From Ferrimonas balearica (GTDB taxonomy: Bacteria; Pseudomonadota; Gammaproteobacteria; Enterobacterales; Shewanellaceae): a stretch of DNA of 64,000 nt. The DNA lies in NCBI RefSeq assembly GCF_019802055.1, contig NZ_JAHVHW010000007.1, positions 1,327,403 through 1,391,402 of the forward strand, given 5' to 3'. Within the stretch, counting starts at the first letter, position 1, and every line of letters begins with the position of its first letter. The position numbers were made by a program, and so were the translations under genes. This document shows positions 56,015 through 64,000 of this stretch, in pieces. The notes below the pieces were generated by a model. The model was not told the origin of the DNA and searched no databases. It was given only the letters and a program-made list of their open reading frames with translations.

Positions 56015-56719
56015 ATGAGATATGGACAAGCGATGACACCCCAACAGCGAAAACGACACCTGCTACGAACCGCTCTGAAATTGATCGAGGAGCGGGGTTA
56101 TGTTCAGTTCAACTTCCGTGAACTCAGTGCAGAGGCCAAAGTCTCCATCGGCTCCCTCTACCGCCTGTTTCCGACCAAAGAACATCTTCTGACCACCCTA
56201 TGGGGCGAGCACATTCAGCGGATGCACGAGTCCTACCAGGTGTTTGAAAACTTTGGCCTGACCGACAAGGAGCAGATCATCTGCAGTGCTTGTTGGCCGT
56301 TCCTGAGACAAAAGCTGTCGGCACGCTCCTTTGTCATCGAGATGATTGGCGCCAATCATCAAATGTTCGATGAGCTCAGTGACCAATCGAAAGCCGAGTT
56401 GGAGGCGCAGTTTAATGCGGTTTTGCAGAAGCGCTTCAATCAGTTTGCTCGTGCGGTCAAAAGTGGAGCGCTGAACCCTGACGACGGTAAGATCCGCACT
56501 GCTATCAAGCAGTTGACACTCATATCCCGGGGGGCAGTGATGATTCAGCAACACGTATTTGTCCCTCCGTCCACTTTCCAGTTGGCGGAGATCATTGAAG
56601 CCTGTGACCTGATACTGAGCCAGTTGGAGTGGCGGTCCGACGCCTCCCGGGTCGACGCAAGAAGAATCGAGCTGGCGCTGCGAACCACCTGCGATGTCGC
56701 AGCACAACAATCGGATTAA
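56015..56719 (+). CDS. TetR-family transcriptional regulator
   Basis: A 234-aa protein with a TetR helix-turn-helix (RTALKLIEERGYVQFNFRELSAEAKVSIGSLYRLFPTKEHLL, about residues 17-58) and an all-helical ligand domain. Start uncertain: ATG 56015 is used. ATG 56033 (MTPQQRKRHLL) is equally likely, and the longest frame opens at a GTG at 55991 inside the terminator hairpin. The regulated gene could be the cytochrome upstream, the symporter downstream, or itself. Confidence 0.87.
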   Translation: MRYGQAMTPQQRKRHLLRTALKLIEERGYVQFNFRELSAEAKVSIGSLYRLFPTKEHLLTTLWGEHIQRMHESYQVFENFGLTDKEQIICSACWPFLRQKLSARSFVIEMIGANHQMFDELSDQSKAELEAQFNAVLQKRFNQFARAVKSGALNPDDGKIRTAIKQLTLISRGAVMIQQHVFVPPSTFQLAEIIEACDLILSQLEWRSDASRVDARRIELALRTTCDVAAQQSD

Positions 56720-57027
56720 CCTGCCTTTGGGCTGAAGATATCAACACACCGGTTGTCGGCTTCGCGCACAGATCCAACACCACAATCGCCCGACTCCAGT
56801 GCCGAGTATCCCACCAGCGTGATAACCGGACGCCGGATAATCCTATGGCCACGCCGGATTCGGCTTTATCCAATCCTGCAATGCCACACAAATCTGCGCA
56901 GATCCTCTCCGCCGCATCCAAATATTAACGCCTTGTTATCCCTACCGATCCCCCGCCGGGTGTGGTACAGATCGTTCTTTGTCCGCTCATCCCTCAGGGA
57001 ATAACGATAATCGACAAGGAGTTTTGG
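56720..57027. other. Intergenic region between TetR gene and the alanine symporter
   Basis: 308 bp with no supported gene. Two copies of ACGCCGGAT occur near 56830 and 56850. No glycine riboswitch-like core was seen, although such elements precede this transporter family in some Vibrio and Shewanella relatives. The symporter promoter and ribosome site must lie in the right half. Confidence 0.55.
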
Positions 57028-58395
57028 ATGGACACCCTTTCCCAACTGGTTGGCACAGTAAACGGCATTGTCTGGGGGATCCCCATGCTGGTGCTGATCC
57101 TTGGTGTCGGCCTCTATCTGACTATTGGCCTTCGCGTGATGCCGGTGATGAAACTGGGCACCGGCTTTCGCCTGCTGTGGCAGGGCCGTCAGGACAAAGG
57201 GGAAAAAGGCGACATCAGTGCCTTCAACGCCCTGATGACCTCCCTCTCCGCCACCATCGGTACCGGTAATATCGCCGGTGTGGCTACTGCCATTGCCATG
57301 GGTGGCCCCGGTGCGCTGTTCTGGATGTGGTGCACCGCGCTGGTGGGCATGGCCACCAAGTACGCTGAAGCGGTGTGTGCGGTGAAGTACCGCGAAACGG
57401 CGGAGAACGGCGAATTTGTTGGCGGCCCGATGTACTACATCAAAAACGGCCTCTCCTCCAAGTGGACCTGGCTGGCCACCGCCTTTGCGCTGTTTGGCTC
57501 CATCGCCGGGTTCGGTATCGGTAACGGCGTGCAATCCAACTCCGTGGCTTCCGCCCTGCAAAACAGCTTTGGCATCCCGGTTGAACTGACCGGTGTAGTG
57601 CTGATGCTACTGGTTGGCGCCGTACTGATGGGTGGCATCAAGCGCATCGCCACTGTGGCGGGCAAGCTGGTGCCCCTGATGGCCGCCTTCTACATCGGCG
57701 CCGGCCTGGTGGTTCTCGCGCTTAACGCCTCTGCCATCCCGGGCGCCATCGCGTTGGTGATTGAAAGCGCCTTTACCCCGGTAGCGGCCACCGGTGGCTT
57801 TGCCGGTGCTGCGGTCTGGGCCGCCGTACGCTTTGGTGTGGCTCGTGGCGTATTCTCCAATGAAGCGGGCCTGGGCTCCGCCCCCATCGCGCACGCTTCC
57901 GCCAAAACCAATGATCCGGTTCGTCAGGGTCTGATCGCCATGCTGGGCACCTTTATCGATACGCTGATCGTCTGCTCCGTTACCGGTCTGGCGATTGTGG
58001 TCACCGGTGAATGGACCAGCGGCGTCTCCGGCGCTCCCCTCACCTCTGCGGCCTTTGGGTCCGTCGTCCCTCAAGGGGAAGTGATTGTGGCCATCGCCTT
58101 GGCGGTGTTCGCTTTCACCACCATTCTGGGCTGGAGCGTCTACTGTGAGCGCTGTGTTCAGTACCTGTTGGGCGACAAAGCGGTTAAGCCGTTCCGTCTG
58201 GTGTTTACCCTGGCGGTTCCCCTGGGCGCCATCGTCTCCCTCGACTTTGTCTGGCTGCTGGCTGACACCCTGAACGCCATGATGGCGATCCCCAACCTGA
58301 TCGCTCTGGTACTGCTCAGCCCGGTGGTATTCAAGCTGACCCGTGAGTACTTTGCTCGTAACGGTGAAGCCAACCCGGCAACCGAATCTCAGTAA
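57028..58395 (+). CDS. Sodium:alanine (or glycine) symporter, AGCS family
   Basis: An inner-membrane transporter of 455 aa with about eleven helices. The AGCS signature blocks are ALMTSLSATIGTGNIAGVATAIAMGGPGALFWMW, EFVGGPMYYI and RGVFSNEAGLGSAPIAHA. It imports alanine and/or glycine with Na+. The ATG at 57028 has AAGGAG 7 nt upstream; the frame starting at 56962 adds 22 unsupported residues. Monocistronic with a strong terminator. The distant ald could use imported alanine. Confidence 0.94.
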   Translation: MDTLSQLVGTVNGIVWGIPMLVLILGVGLYLTIGLRVMPVMKLGTGFRLLWQGRQDKGEKGDISAFNALMTSLSATIGTGNIAGVATAIAMGGPGALFWMWCTALVGMATKYAEAVCAVKYRETAENGEFVGGPMYYIKNGLSSKWTWLATAFALFGSIAGFGIGNGVQSNSVASALQNSFGIPVELTGVVLMLLVGAVLMGGIKRIATVAGKLVPLMAAFYIGAGLVVLALNASAIPGAIALVIESAFTPVAATGGFAGAAVWAAVRFGVARGVFSNEAGLGSAPIAHASAKTNDPVRQGLIAMLGTFIDTLIVCSVTGLAIVVTGEWTSGVSGAPLTSAAFGSVVPQGEVIVAIALAVFAFTTILGWSVYCERCVQYLLGDKAVKPFRLVFTLAVPLGAIVSLDFVWLLADTLNAMMAIPNLIALVLLSPVVFKLTREYFARNGEANPATESQ

Positions 58396-58411
58396 GGTTC
58401 GCCTAAACAAC

Positions 58412-58442
58412 AAACGCCCCGGTTTACGCCGGGGCGTTTTTG
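58412..58442 (+). terminator. Terminator after the alanine symporter gene
   Basis: Perfect 9-bp stem ACGCCCCGG/CCGGGGCGT followed by T5. Confidence 0.92.
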
Positions 58443-58550
58443 TTTTCCCCTCTGCAACACCCCATTAGGCAGGGCCAACCCGGGCGCCTTTTGGCCCAAT
58501 CCGACATCCGCTGCGTAACAGAGGGAAATCCGCCAGCACGAGAGGTTAAT

Positions 58551-59852
58551 GTGAAGCGTGCTCTGCTCTGGTTCCGTCATGATCTGCGGTTGGATGACCA
58601 CCCCGCTCTGCTTCGGGCCGCCGAAGCGAAAGAGCATCTTATCTGTCTCTACTGTGTCGAACCCCGCTGGTTTGTGGCGGACAACTGGCAGTGCCAGCGG
58701 GTCGGTGCCCATCCCTGGCGCTTTATTCTCGAGGCGCTGTCCGACCTCAACCAACGCCTTGAAGCCCTCGGCCAGCGCCTGGTGGTTCAGGTAGGGGACC
58801 CTCTTACGGTGATCCCCCACCTGATGCGAAACCACTGGATCGATAAGCTGATCATCACCGCGCCGTTTGGTGAAGAAGAACGCCAACAGTACCTGTCGCT
58901 GCAGCACTGGCTCGGCCCCAGACGATGTGAGGTGCATCAGGCTCACACCCTGTTCACCCTCGATCAATTGCCCTTTGCCCTCTCTGACCTCCCGGGCACC
59001 TTCAGTCAGTTCCGTAAAGCGGTCAAAGGGCTCGATTGGCGTCCCATAGCCCCCCCGGTTAAGTCGCTGCCACCTCCGCTCCCCATCGGCAGCCATGCTC
59101 TGCCCGCTGCCACCATCGAACCCAACCGCCACTATCACGGTGGCCAAAGCGCCGGAGAGGCGCACCTCGGCCACTACTTTTCCAGCGACGCACCAAAGCA
59201 ATACAAACTGACCCGAAACGCACTGGATGACTGGGAAAGCTCCACCAAGCTCTCCCCCTGGCTGGCACAGGGCTGCCTCTCTCCCCGACGGGTGATGGCC
59301 GAACTGGAAAAATACGAAGCGCAACACGGCGCCAATGAGTCGACAGAATGGATAGGCGTGGAGTTACTGTGGCGTGAATACTTCCAGTGGACCGCTCTGG
59401 CCCACGGCACACGACTTTTTGCCTTTAGCGGAACCGCCGGAGTGCGTCGCCCTACCAGCTTCTATCCCGAGCGCTTTGCCCGCTGGTGTCAGGGACAAAC
59501 CCCCTACCCCATCGTGAATGCGTCGATGCGGCAACTGAACTGCACCGGGTTTCTCTCCAATCGGGCTCGGCAGCTGGTGGCCAGTGCTTTGGTTCACGAA
59601 CTCGGCATGGACTGGCGCTACGGTGCAGCGTACTTCCAACAACAGTTAATCGATCACGATGTGGCCTGCAACTGGGGCAACTGGCAATACCTGGCGGGGG
59701 TTGGGGCCGACCCAAGAGGTTGGCGCCACTTCGATCTGGAGAAACAAACCGAACTGTACGACCCGGAACGACGGTTTATCCGACGCTGGCAGGGAGAAGC
59801 AGCCGCCGCCATGGACAGTCAGGACTCCGTTGGCTGGCCGGTCAAAGCATGA
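58551..59852 (+). CDS. Cryptochrome DASH (single-strand CPD photolyase-like)
   Basis: A 433-aa FAD/antenna-binding photolyase-family protein. The N-terminal photolyase domain has [16 protein letters not shown] and the DASH-type [15 protein letters not shown]. The FAD domain contains [12 protein letters not shown] and the DASH hallmark [22 protein letters not shown] proteins repair cyclobutane dimers in single-stranded DNA and may signal. The GTG at 58551 has GAGG 5 nt upstream; the earlier frame start lies in the previous gene's terminator. ATGA overlap with the DUF2256 gene. Confidence 0.93.
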   Translation: MKRALLWFRHDLRLDDHPALLRAAEAKEHLICLYCVEPRWFVADNWQCQRVGAHPWRFILEALSDLNQRLEALGQRLVVQVGDPLTVIPHLMRNHWIDKLIITAPFGEEERQQYLSLQHWLGPRRCEVHQAHTLFTLDQLPFALSDLPGTFSQFRKAVKGLDWRPIAPPVKSLPPPLPIGSHALPAATIEPNRHYHGGQSAGEAHLGHYFSSDAPKQYKLTRNALDDWESSTKLSPWLAQGCLSPRRVMAELEKYEAQHGANESTEWIGVELLWREYFQWTALAHGTRLFAFSGTAGVRRPTSFYPERFARWCQGQTPYPIVNASMRQLNCTGFLSNRARQLVASALVHELGMDWRYGAAYFQQQLIDHDVACNWGNWQYLAGVGADPRGWRHFDLEKQTELYDPERRFIRRWQGEAAAAMDSQDSVGWPVKA

Positions 59853-60019
59853 AACCCAGAGCCGAAAAGGTCTGCCCGGTTTGCCATCGTCCATTTCAAT
59901 GGCGGCGACGTTGGGCCCGCTGCTGGGACGATGTCAGGTACTGCTCTCGCCGCTGCCGCCGTCATAGAACCTCGGAAGGAGTGCAAAATGATCCACACCC
60001 TCAGACTGATTCTGGGTGA
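59849..60019 (+). CDS. DUF2256 zinc-ribbon-like small protein
   Basis: A 56-aa Cys- and Arg-rich protein starting [17 protein letters not shown] probable zinc site is formed by Cys9-x2-Cys12 and Cys32-x3-Cys36, with [21 protein letters not shown] between and around them; this is the DUF2256 pattern. The ATG overlaps the cryptochrome stop as ATGA, and its end overlaps the next gene by 32 nt, so the three are translationally packed. DUF2256 genes often neighbour photolyases; function unknown. Confidence 0.85.
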   Translation: MKPRAEKVCPVCHRPFQWRRRWARCWDDVRYCSRRCRRHRTSEGVQNDPHPQTDSG

Positions 60020-61526
60020 CCAGCTCAACCCAAACCACAGCTGGTTCCGGCAGCGGGATGACGGTGTGCTCTATCTGATCGCAGAGCTGAAGCAGGAAAC
60101 CGGTTACGTTCGCCACCATATTCAAAAGCTTTGCGCCTTCTTTGCGGCGATGGCGGCGTTTGCCAGTGAGTTACAGCAGGCGGGTCATCGGGTCCGACAC
60201 CTGACGCTGGACGATACAGCTGCCTACCCTGACCTGCCAGCGCTGATTCGGGCGGTGTTCGAGGAGAGCGGCGCCACCCGCTTTGAGTTTCAGCGGCCCG
60301 ACGAGTATCGCTTGCTGAAGCAACTGACCTCACTGGACCTCCCCATCGCCGCTCAGCAGGTGGATACCGAACACTTCCTGTTGCCCTTTGAGGAGATCGA
60401 TACCCACTTCCAGCGCAACAAGGCGCATCGGATGGAAACCTTCTATCGCACGATGCGAAAGCGGTTCGCTCTGCTGATGGAGGGGGACAAGCCGCTTGGA
60501 GGTCAGTGGAATTACGACAAGGAGAACCGTCACGCGCTCAAACCGATCGATTGGGCCACCATCCCTGCCCCGCTCTGCTTTGGCAACGATGTTATGGCCA
60601 TCCGGGCACGACTCGACCGTCACCAGACCGACTCCATTGGACGGCTGGAGGGGGCGTTGATCTGGCCCATCAACCGAACCCAATCCCTCGAACTGTTAAG
60701 CCACTTCTGCCACTACGCCCTGCCCGGCTTTGGCCGGTTCCAGGATGCCCTGTCCGAGGGCGCCCCCCATAACTGGAGCCTGTTTCATGCCCGGCTGAGC
60801 TTCAGCCTCAACACCAAGATGCTGCACCCGATGGAGGTGATCCAGGCCGCCATCAACGCTTACCAACATAACGAAGCCATTACCCTGCCCCAGGTGGAGG
60901 GGTTTGTCCGTCAGATATTGGGGTGGCGGGAGTACGTTCGGGGCATCTACTGGGCCAATATGCCCGGCTATGAAACGCGAAATCACTTTAAGGCAACCCG
61001 TCCGCTGCCGAGCTGGTTCTGGACCGGAGAGACCCGGATGGCCTGTCTGCGTCAGGCGATCACCCACTCGCTGGATTACGCCTACGCTCACCATATTCAG
61101 CGCCTGATGATCACCGGCACCTTTGCCCTGATGATTGGCGCAGACCCCGATGAGGTGGATGCCTGGTACCTGGGGATCTACATCGATGCCATCGAGTGGG
61201 TGGAACTGCCCAATACCCGGGGAATGAGCCAGTTTGCCGATGGTGGCTTGCTGGCTTCCAAGCCCTATGCGGCGAGTGGAAACTATGTGAACAAGATGAG
61301 TGACCACTGCCAGAGTTGCGCTTACAACGTCGCCGCCAAAACCGGAGAGGATGCCTGTCCCCTCAACAGCCTCTACTGGCACTTTATGGCTCGGCATGAT
61401 CGGGAGCTGGCCCGCAACCCCAGGATCGCCGTGGTCTATCGTGGTTGGGACAACCGTCCAGAGGCAGAGCGTCAGGCCATTCTGGCGCGGGCCGAGTGGT
61501 GCCTGGAGAACCTGGACGCGCTTTAA
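59988..61526 (+). CDS. [4Fe-4S] photolyase-related protein (FeS-BCP / PhrB-type (6-4) photolyase family)
   Basis: A 512-aa member of the prokaryotic iron-sulfur cryptochrome/photolyase group. Family blocks are [27 protein letters not shown], and [15 protein letters not shown]. The four candidate cluster ligands are Cys353, Cys441, Cys444 and Cys457, each three residues from those I recall for Agrobacterium PhrB, a (6-4) photolyase. The ATG at 59988 has GGAAGGAG 6 nt upstream. Its stop overlaps the convergent alarmone synthetase stop. Confidence 0.9.
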   Translation: MIHTLRLILGDQLNPNHSWFRQRDDGVLYLIAELKQETGYVRHHIQKLCAFFAAMAAFASELQQAGHRVRHLTLDDTAAYPDLPALIRAVFEESGATRFEFQRPDEYRLLKQLTSLDLPIAAQQVDTEHFLLPFEEIDTHFQRNKAHRMETFYRTMRKRFALLMEGDKPLGGQWNYDKENRHALKPIDWATIPAPLCFGNDVMAIRARLDRHQTDSIGRLEGALIWPINRTQSLELLSHFCHYALPGFGRFQDALSEGAPHNWSLFHARLSFSLNTKMLHPMEVIQAAINAYQHNEAITLPQVEGFVRQILGWREYVRGIYWANMPGYETRNHFKATRPLPSWFWTGETRMACLRQAITHSLDYAYAHHIQRLMITGTFALMIGADPDEVDAWYLGIYIDAIEWVELPNTRGMSQFADGGLLASKPYAASGNYVNKMSDHCQSCAYNVAAKTGEDACPLNSLYWHFMARHDRELARNPRIAVVYRGWDNRPEAERQAILARAEWCLENLDAL

Positions 61527-62221
61527 TCTCCGGGCACTTTTCTGGACAGAGACTGGTACGCGTCCCGTATCGCCATCAGCGCCATATCCTCCTCGGCAAG
61601 CCGGATGGCGATGTCCCGCAGCCGCTTTTCATGCTCGCGATGGTCCACGCCATCGACCTTGGCTTTGTAGTGAAACTCGTGGGTCATGTCACCCCAGGCA
61701 TCCTGGAGCTTTGAGCGGATCTGAATTTCACACAGCATCTGGGCCACCTCTATCCGGGTTTCCCGGGCGCTGCCCTGAATGCTGTCATACCCTACCTCCG
61801 CCAACAGATGGATGGCGCGATAGCCTGAGGGTTTGGGAGCCCGAATGTAATCCTCCACCTCGGTTTGAAAGGTCAGGTGTTTGGAGGCGGAGATGATATG
61901 GAGCATGCCGATGCAGTCATCGACAAACCAGCACACGACTCGGGCACCAATCAGATCGGTAATGGCGTCCGTGGGCTTTTCAAATGCGGGCCAGCCACGC
62001 CGGGCCAGTTTGCTCAGGACGCTGTTGAGGGATTTAACCCGGGTGGTGACCAGCACCGCCTCGTTGGGTAACTGGTGACGGCGGCAATAGGCTTGCGCCA
62101 ACTGCTCCAGGCGGATCTGCAGCAACGCCCGGATCCGCTCCAGTTCATCGCCGTAGCGGCCAAAGAACTCAACCAGGCGATCTCGGGCCTGCTCCGCTTC
62201 AAGGTGGGGGATTTCCGACAT
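61523..62221 (-). CDS. Small alarmone synthetase-like protein (RelA/SpoT synthetase domain)
   Basis: A 232-aa stand-alone (p)ppGpp synthetase domain with no hydrolase or regulatory domain. Catalytic features look intact: the basic motif TTRVKSLNSVLSKLARRG, the metal Asp in AITDLIGARVV (about residue 87), the G-loop Tyr in APKPSGYRAIHLL, and the metal Glu in CEIQIRSKLQDAWGDMTHEF (about 166). It may be RelV-like or another SAS class; I cannot place it. No antitoxin-like partner is next to it. Tail-to-tail with the photolyase gene (4-nt overlap). Confidence 0.87.
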   Translation of the reverse strand: MSEIPHLEAEQARDRLVEFFGRYGDELERIRALLQIRLEQLAQAYCRRHQLPNEAVLVTTRVKSLNSVLSKLARRGWPAFEKPTDAITDLIGARVVCWFVDDCIGMLHIISASKHLTFQTEVEDYIRAPKPSGYRAIHLLAEVGYDSIQGSARETRIEVAQMLCEIQIRSKLQDAWGDMTHEFHYKAKVDGVDHREHEKRLRDIAIRLAEEDMALMAIRDAYQSLSRKVPGD

Positions 62222-62354
62222 TGGGCCTCCGAATTGCTCCCGTCGTAACCCTATGAGTGTACGCGTTATTCAATCAAGCGTGCTTACCTGGATCAAAGAG
62301 ATCGCCATAGCCGTTGGTAAAGCGGATGCGCAACCCGACCTCAATAATAACGCG

Positions 62355-63281
62355 TCAGTCTTCAGCGTCTGTTTTGGGTGCCGGACTGCCCTGCTGCCCC
62401 CCATTTTCAAACCGGCTTCGGAACGCCGTGGGCGTTACCTGGTTATGGCGCTTGAAGTACTTAACAAAGTTGGTGGTATCGTCAAAACCCAGCTCAAAAG
62501 CGATGGACTGAATCGAGCCCCCTTTCATGGATAACTTGCGGGTTATCTCCAGATTGAGACGAAAATCGATGATCTGCTTCGCGGTCCGGCCGCAGCACCG
62601 TTTGCACAGGAGATTGAGGGATTTGTAGCTCAGGTACATCTGCTCAGCGTAGGTCTTGGCTTCCCGATACTGGGCAAACTGGTTCTCTACGCGCTCAAGG
62701 AAATCATTGAAACGCGCGCGATCCTCATCATTGGCAGCGGAGCCGATATGTCGACGCTCCCGGGCCAGCTTTAACACCAGCGCAGAGAACAGCAGTTGAG
62801 TAAACACATCGTCATCGCCTCGCTCCTTCTGAGCCGTCGCAATCTCATTCAACATCGCCTTGCAGGTCTGATTGATGGTGTCATCCATAGGCAGCACCGG
62901 CGAATGGGTCAGGCTCATATGGAAAGGCACAAAGTAGGAGTTGCGAATATTGGCTGAACACTCAGAGAAAAAGGCCGGCGTGATACTGACCATTTTCCCC
63001 AGGGGACGGTCGTCGGGGTCAAAGGCGTGGATCTGATTCTTATTGATAAAGATGACACTGCCATCCCGGTAGGGGTGTTCCACGCCGTCCACCTGGTGAC
63101 ACCCCGACCCGCGTTCAATGTAGATCATGCAAAAATAGGCGACCCGATGCGGCTCAAACAGATCGCAGGCGTTGCTGCCCTGGTGCTGGCGAAAATGCTC
63201 CAGGTCCAATACCTCAATCCCAGCGGATGGATTAAAGGAAGTACGGTACCCGACGGTTGGAATGTCTTCAAAACGGTTCAC
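62355..63281 (-). CDS. AraC-family transcriptional regulator
   Basis: A 308-aa regulator with an N-terminal cupin-like sensor domain (about residues 20-150, with IERGSGCHQVDG and DGSVIFINKNQIHAF) and a C-terminal double helix-turn-helix (about 195-300, ending SIQSIAFELGFDDTTNFVKYFKRHNQVTPTAFR). Three clustered Cys (LLCKRCCG) sit in the first helix-turn-helix. No obvious target gene is adjacent; thiH lies upstream on the same strand beyond a terminator. Confidence 0.9.
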   Translation of the reverse strand: MNRFEDIPTVGYRTSFNPSAGIEVLDLEHFRQHQGSNACDLFEPHRVAYFCMIYIERGSGCHQVDGVEHPYRDGSVIFINKNQIHAFDPDDRPLGKMVSITPAFFSECSANIRNSYFVPFHMSLTHSPVLPMDDTINQTCKAMLNEIATAQKERGDDDVFTQLLFSALVLKLARERRHIGSAANDEDRARFNDFLERVENQFAQYREAKTYAEQMYLSYKSLNLLCKRCCGRTAKQIIDFRLNLEITRKLSMKGGSIQSIAFELGFDDTTNFVKYFKRHNQVTPTAFRSRFENGGQQGSPAPKTDAED

Positions 63282-63743
63282 AGTGCGGCCCTCAATAACC
63301 CCTTAATTGCCATCGGTTAGGCCCAGACAGTACCGCTTACCGCGCCATGCCGGGCTTGGCAGCCTTTCCCGCATGCCATTAGGGTCGTCCGATGGGATAA
63401 ACAGATCAATCGCGCAGCGTCGGGCATGTGACCACCATTACACCTTGCCACCAGGCTTTCGGTTATGCGGTTTTCTTTTGCTCGTTTCATCCACATTTCC
63501 TTTCGCTTTAAAGACGCGCAGTCGCAACAGAGAAAGTACTGGCAAACCGTTAGCCGCTACAGGTCCGGGTGACCAGCCAAATGGTCGATTTGATACCAGG
63601 TAAAAGATTTGTGAAACGGATCAGACAGGTCGAATTCCTTTAATTTCGAGCAAGTTTTATCTGCTGAAAACTGAAGCATTAAACAGAAAGCGCCCGAGTT
63701 AACGGGCGCTCTGACGCAATTGGGCTGACGCCTTACAAAGGGG
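63282..63743. other. Intergenic region between AraC gene and thiH
   Basis: 462 bp with no supported gene. A 98-codon frame (63307-63603, plus) has an Arg/Pro/Ser-rich shadow-like composition and no ribosome site. The left part presumably carries the AraC-gene promoter (minus strand); the right end holds the thiH terminator. Confidence 0.6.
63681..63710 (-). terminator. Terminator downstream of thiH
   Basis: Perfect 8-bp stem AGCGCCCG-AGTTAA-CGGGCGCT (63689-63710). On the minus strand it is followed by TTCTGTTT. Confidence 0.8.
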
Positions 63744-64000
63744 TTACTTTTTTGGCAACGTCGCCACCTCATTCTCCGCCACAATTCCTGAGTAGACCGG
63801 TTCCCAATCTTTCCATACCGGCTGCAGCCCCTTTGTCACAAGGGCATCTGCTACCGCCTGTGGCGTACGGTCATCGTCGATGCTGAACTGCTCCAGATCA
63901 TCACTGCGCTCGGCATAGCCTCCCGGGCGGGTGCTTGAGGCGGCCGAAGCGGTGGTGATCCCAAGGGGGAAGACATTATCCCGAAAGTGGGCCGACTCCC
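63744..64000 (-). CDS. thiH: 2-iminoacetate synthase ThiH, C-terminal part (runs off window end)
   Basis: The last 84 codons of a minus-strand gene, beginning at the window edge ESAHFRDNVFPLGITT. The blocks ASSTRPGGYAE, LEQFSIDDDRTPQAVADAL and GLQPVWKDW are those of the C-terminus of ThiH. ThiH is the radical-SAM enzyme that splits tyrosine to make dehydroglycine for the thiazole of thiamin. The radical-SAM CxxxCxxC motif would lie outside the window. Ends VATLPKK, slightly longer than in E. coli. Confidence 0.82.
   Translation of the reverse strand, partial: ESAHFRDNVFPLGITTASAASSTRPGGYAERSDDLEQFSIDDDRTPQAVADALVTKGLQPVWKDWEPVYSGIVAENEVATLPKK

Noticed and set aside
56720-57027. Glycine riboswitch before the alanine/glycine symporter
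   Set aside because: I looked for the conserved aptamer core and found nothing comparable.
61523-62221. Toxin-antitoxin (toxSAS) pair
   Set aside because: The alarmone synthetase has no small neighbouring gene on its strand; both flanks are a convergent photolyase and an AraC regulator.
63307-63603. 98-codon frame between the AraC gene and thiH
   Set aside because: No ribosome site, no motif, composition typical of random frames.

Overview
The window (about 58% GC by eye, no mobile elements, tRNA/rRNA genes or CRISPR arrays seen) is a chromosomal segment of a marine-type gammaproteobacterium. The gene order lrp/ftsK/lolA/rarA/serS beside ald/trxB/cydDC/aat/bpt/infA/clpA/clpS/cspD/icd/rluE/nudJ/mnmA/hflD/purB is the one kept in Enterobacterales, Vibrionales and Alteromonadales. 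A zwf-pgl operon divergent from hexR-pyk, a leucine dehydrogenase, adjacent dimeric and monomeric isocitrate dehydrogenases and a CRP-box-preceded octaheme cytochrome lipoprotein point to Alteromonadales near Shewanella/Ferrimonas. That placement is inference.

Layout. 1-4.7 kb: central carbon metabolism (pgl partial, zwf, hexR, pyk) with HexR-like operators. 4.7-11.4 kb, minus strand: lrp, then ftsK-lolA-rarA-crcB-serS with ATGA or short overlaps. 11.6-19.4 kb, plus strand: ald, trxB, cydDC, then (after a glycine-zipper protein on minus) aat-bpt and infA. 19.4-26.3 kb: clpA/clpS on minus, cspD on plus, icd and monomeric idh on minus. 26.4-31.9 kb, plus strand: rluE-nudJ, mnmA-hflD-purB, and the ribosomal oxygenase roxA. 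32-36.8 kb: an unrecognised secreted two-repeat Cys protein, a DUF4826-like protein, leucine dehydrogenase, a CAP-domain secreted protein, a YbjN-like protein, a 28-aa membrane peptide, gloA and a DUF1294 protein. 36.8-44.6 kb, minus strand: ruvAB (with a LexA box), ruvC, yebC, aspS, and a large periplasmic-sensor GGDEF protein with a degenerate signature.

44.7-51.2 kb is the most unusual block. It runs cmoA-cmoB, then a lipoprotein retropepsin-like 'ATP-dependent zinc protease' homolog, an inactive-transglutaminase/7TM membrane protein, an ATP-grasp ligase, and a secreted protein that I read as a degenerate M3 (thimet oligopeptidase-like) pseudopeptidase. The genes are tightly spaced or overlapping and look co-transcribed. 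The likely theme is envelope peptide or amino-acid ligation and turnover.

51.2-64 kb is accessory: azoR with a divergent LysR regulator, a SAM methyltransferase, the octaheme cytochrome with a TetR regulator behind it, and a Na+/alanine symporter. A light/DNA-repair operon follows (cryptochrome DASH, DUF2256, [4Fe-4S] photolyase-like protein), ending tail-to-tail with a small alarmone synthetase. An AraC regulator and the 3' end of thiH close the window.

Most genes end at well-formed intrinsic terminators, many of them bidirectional between convergent genes. Start codons were chosen from ribosome binding sites and family alignments where the longest frame began too early.
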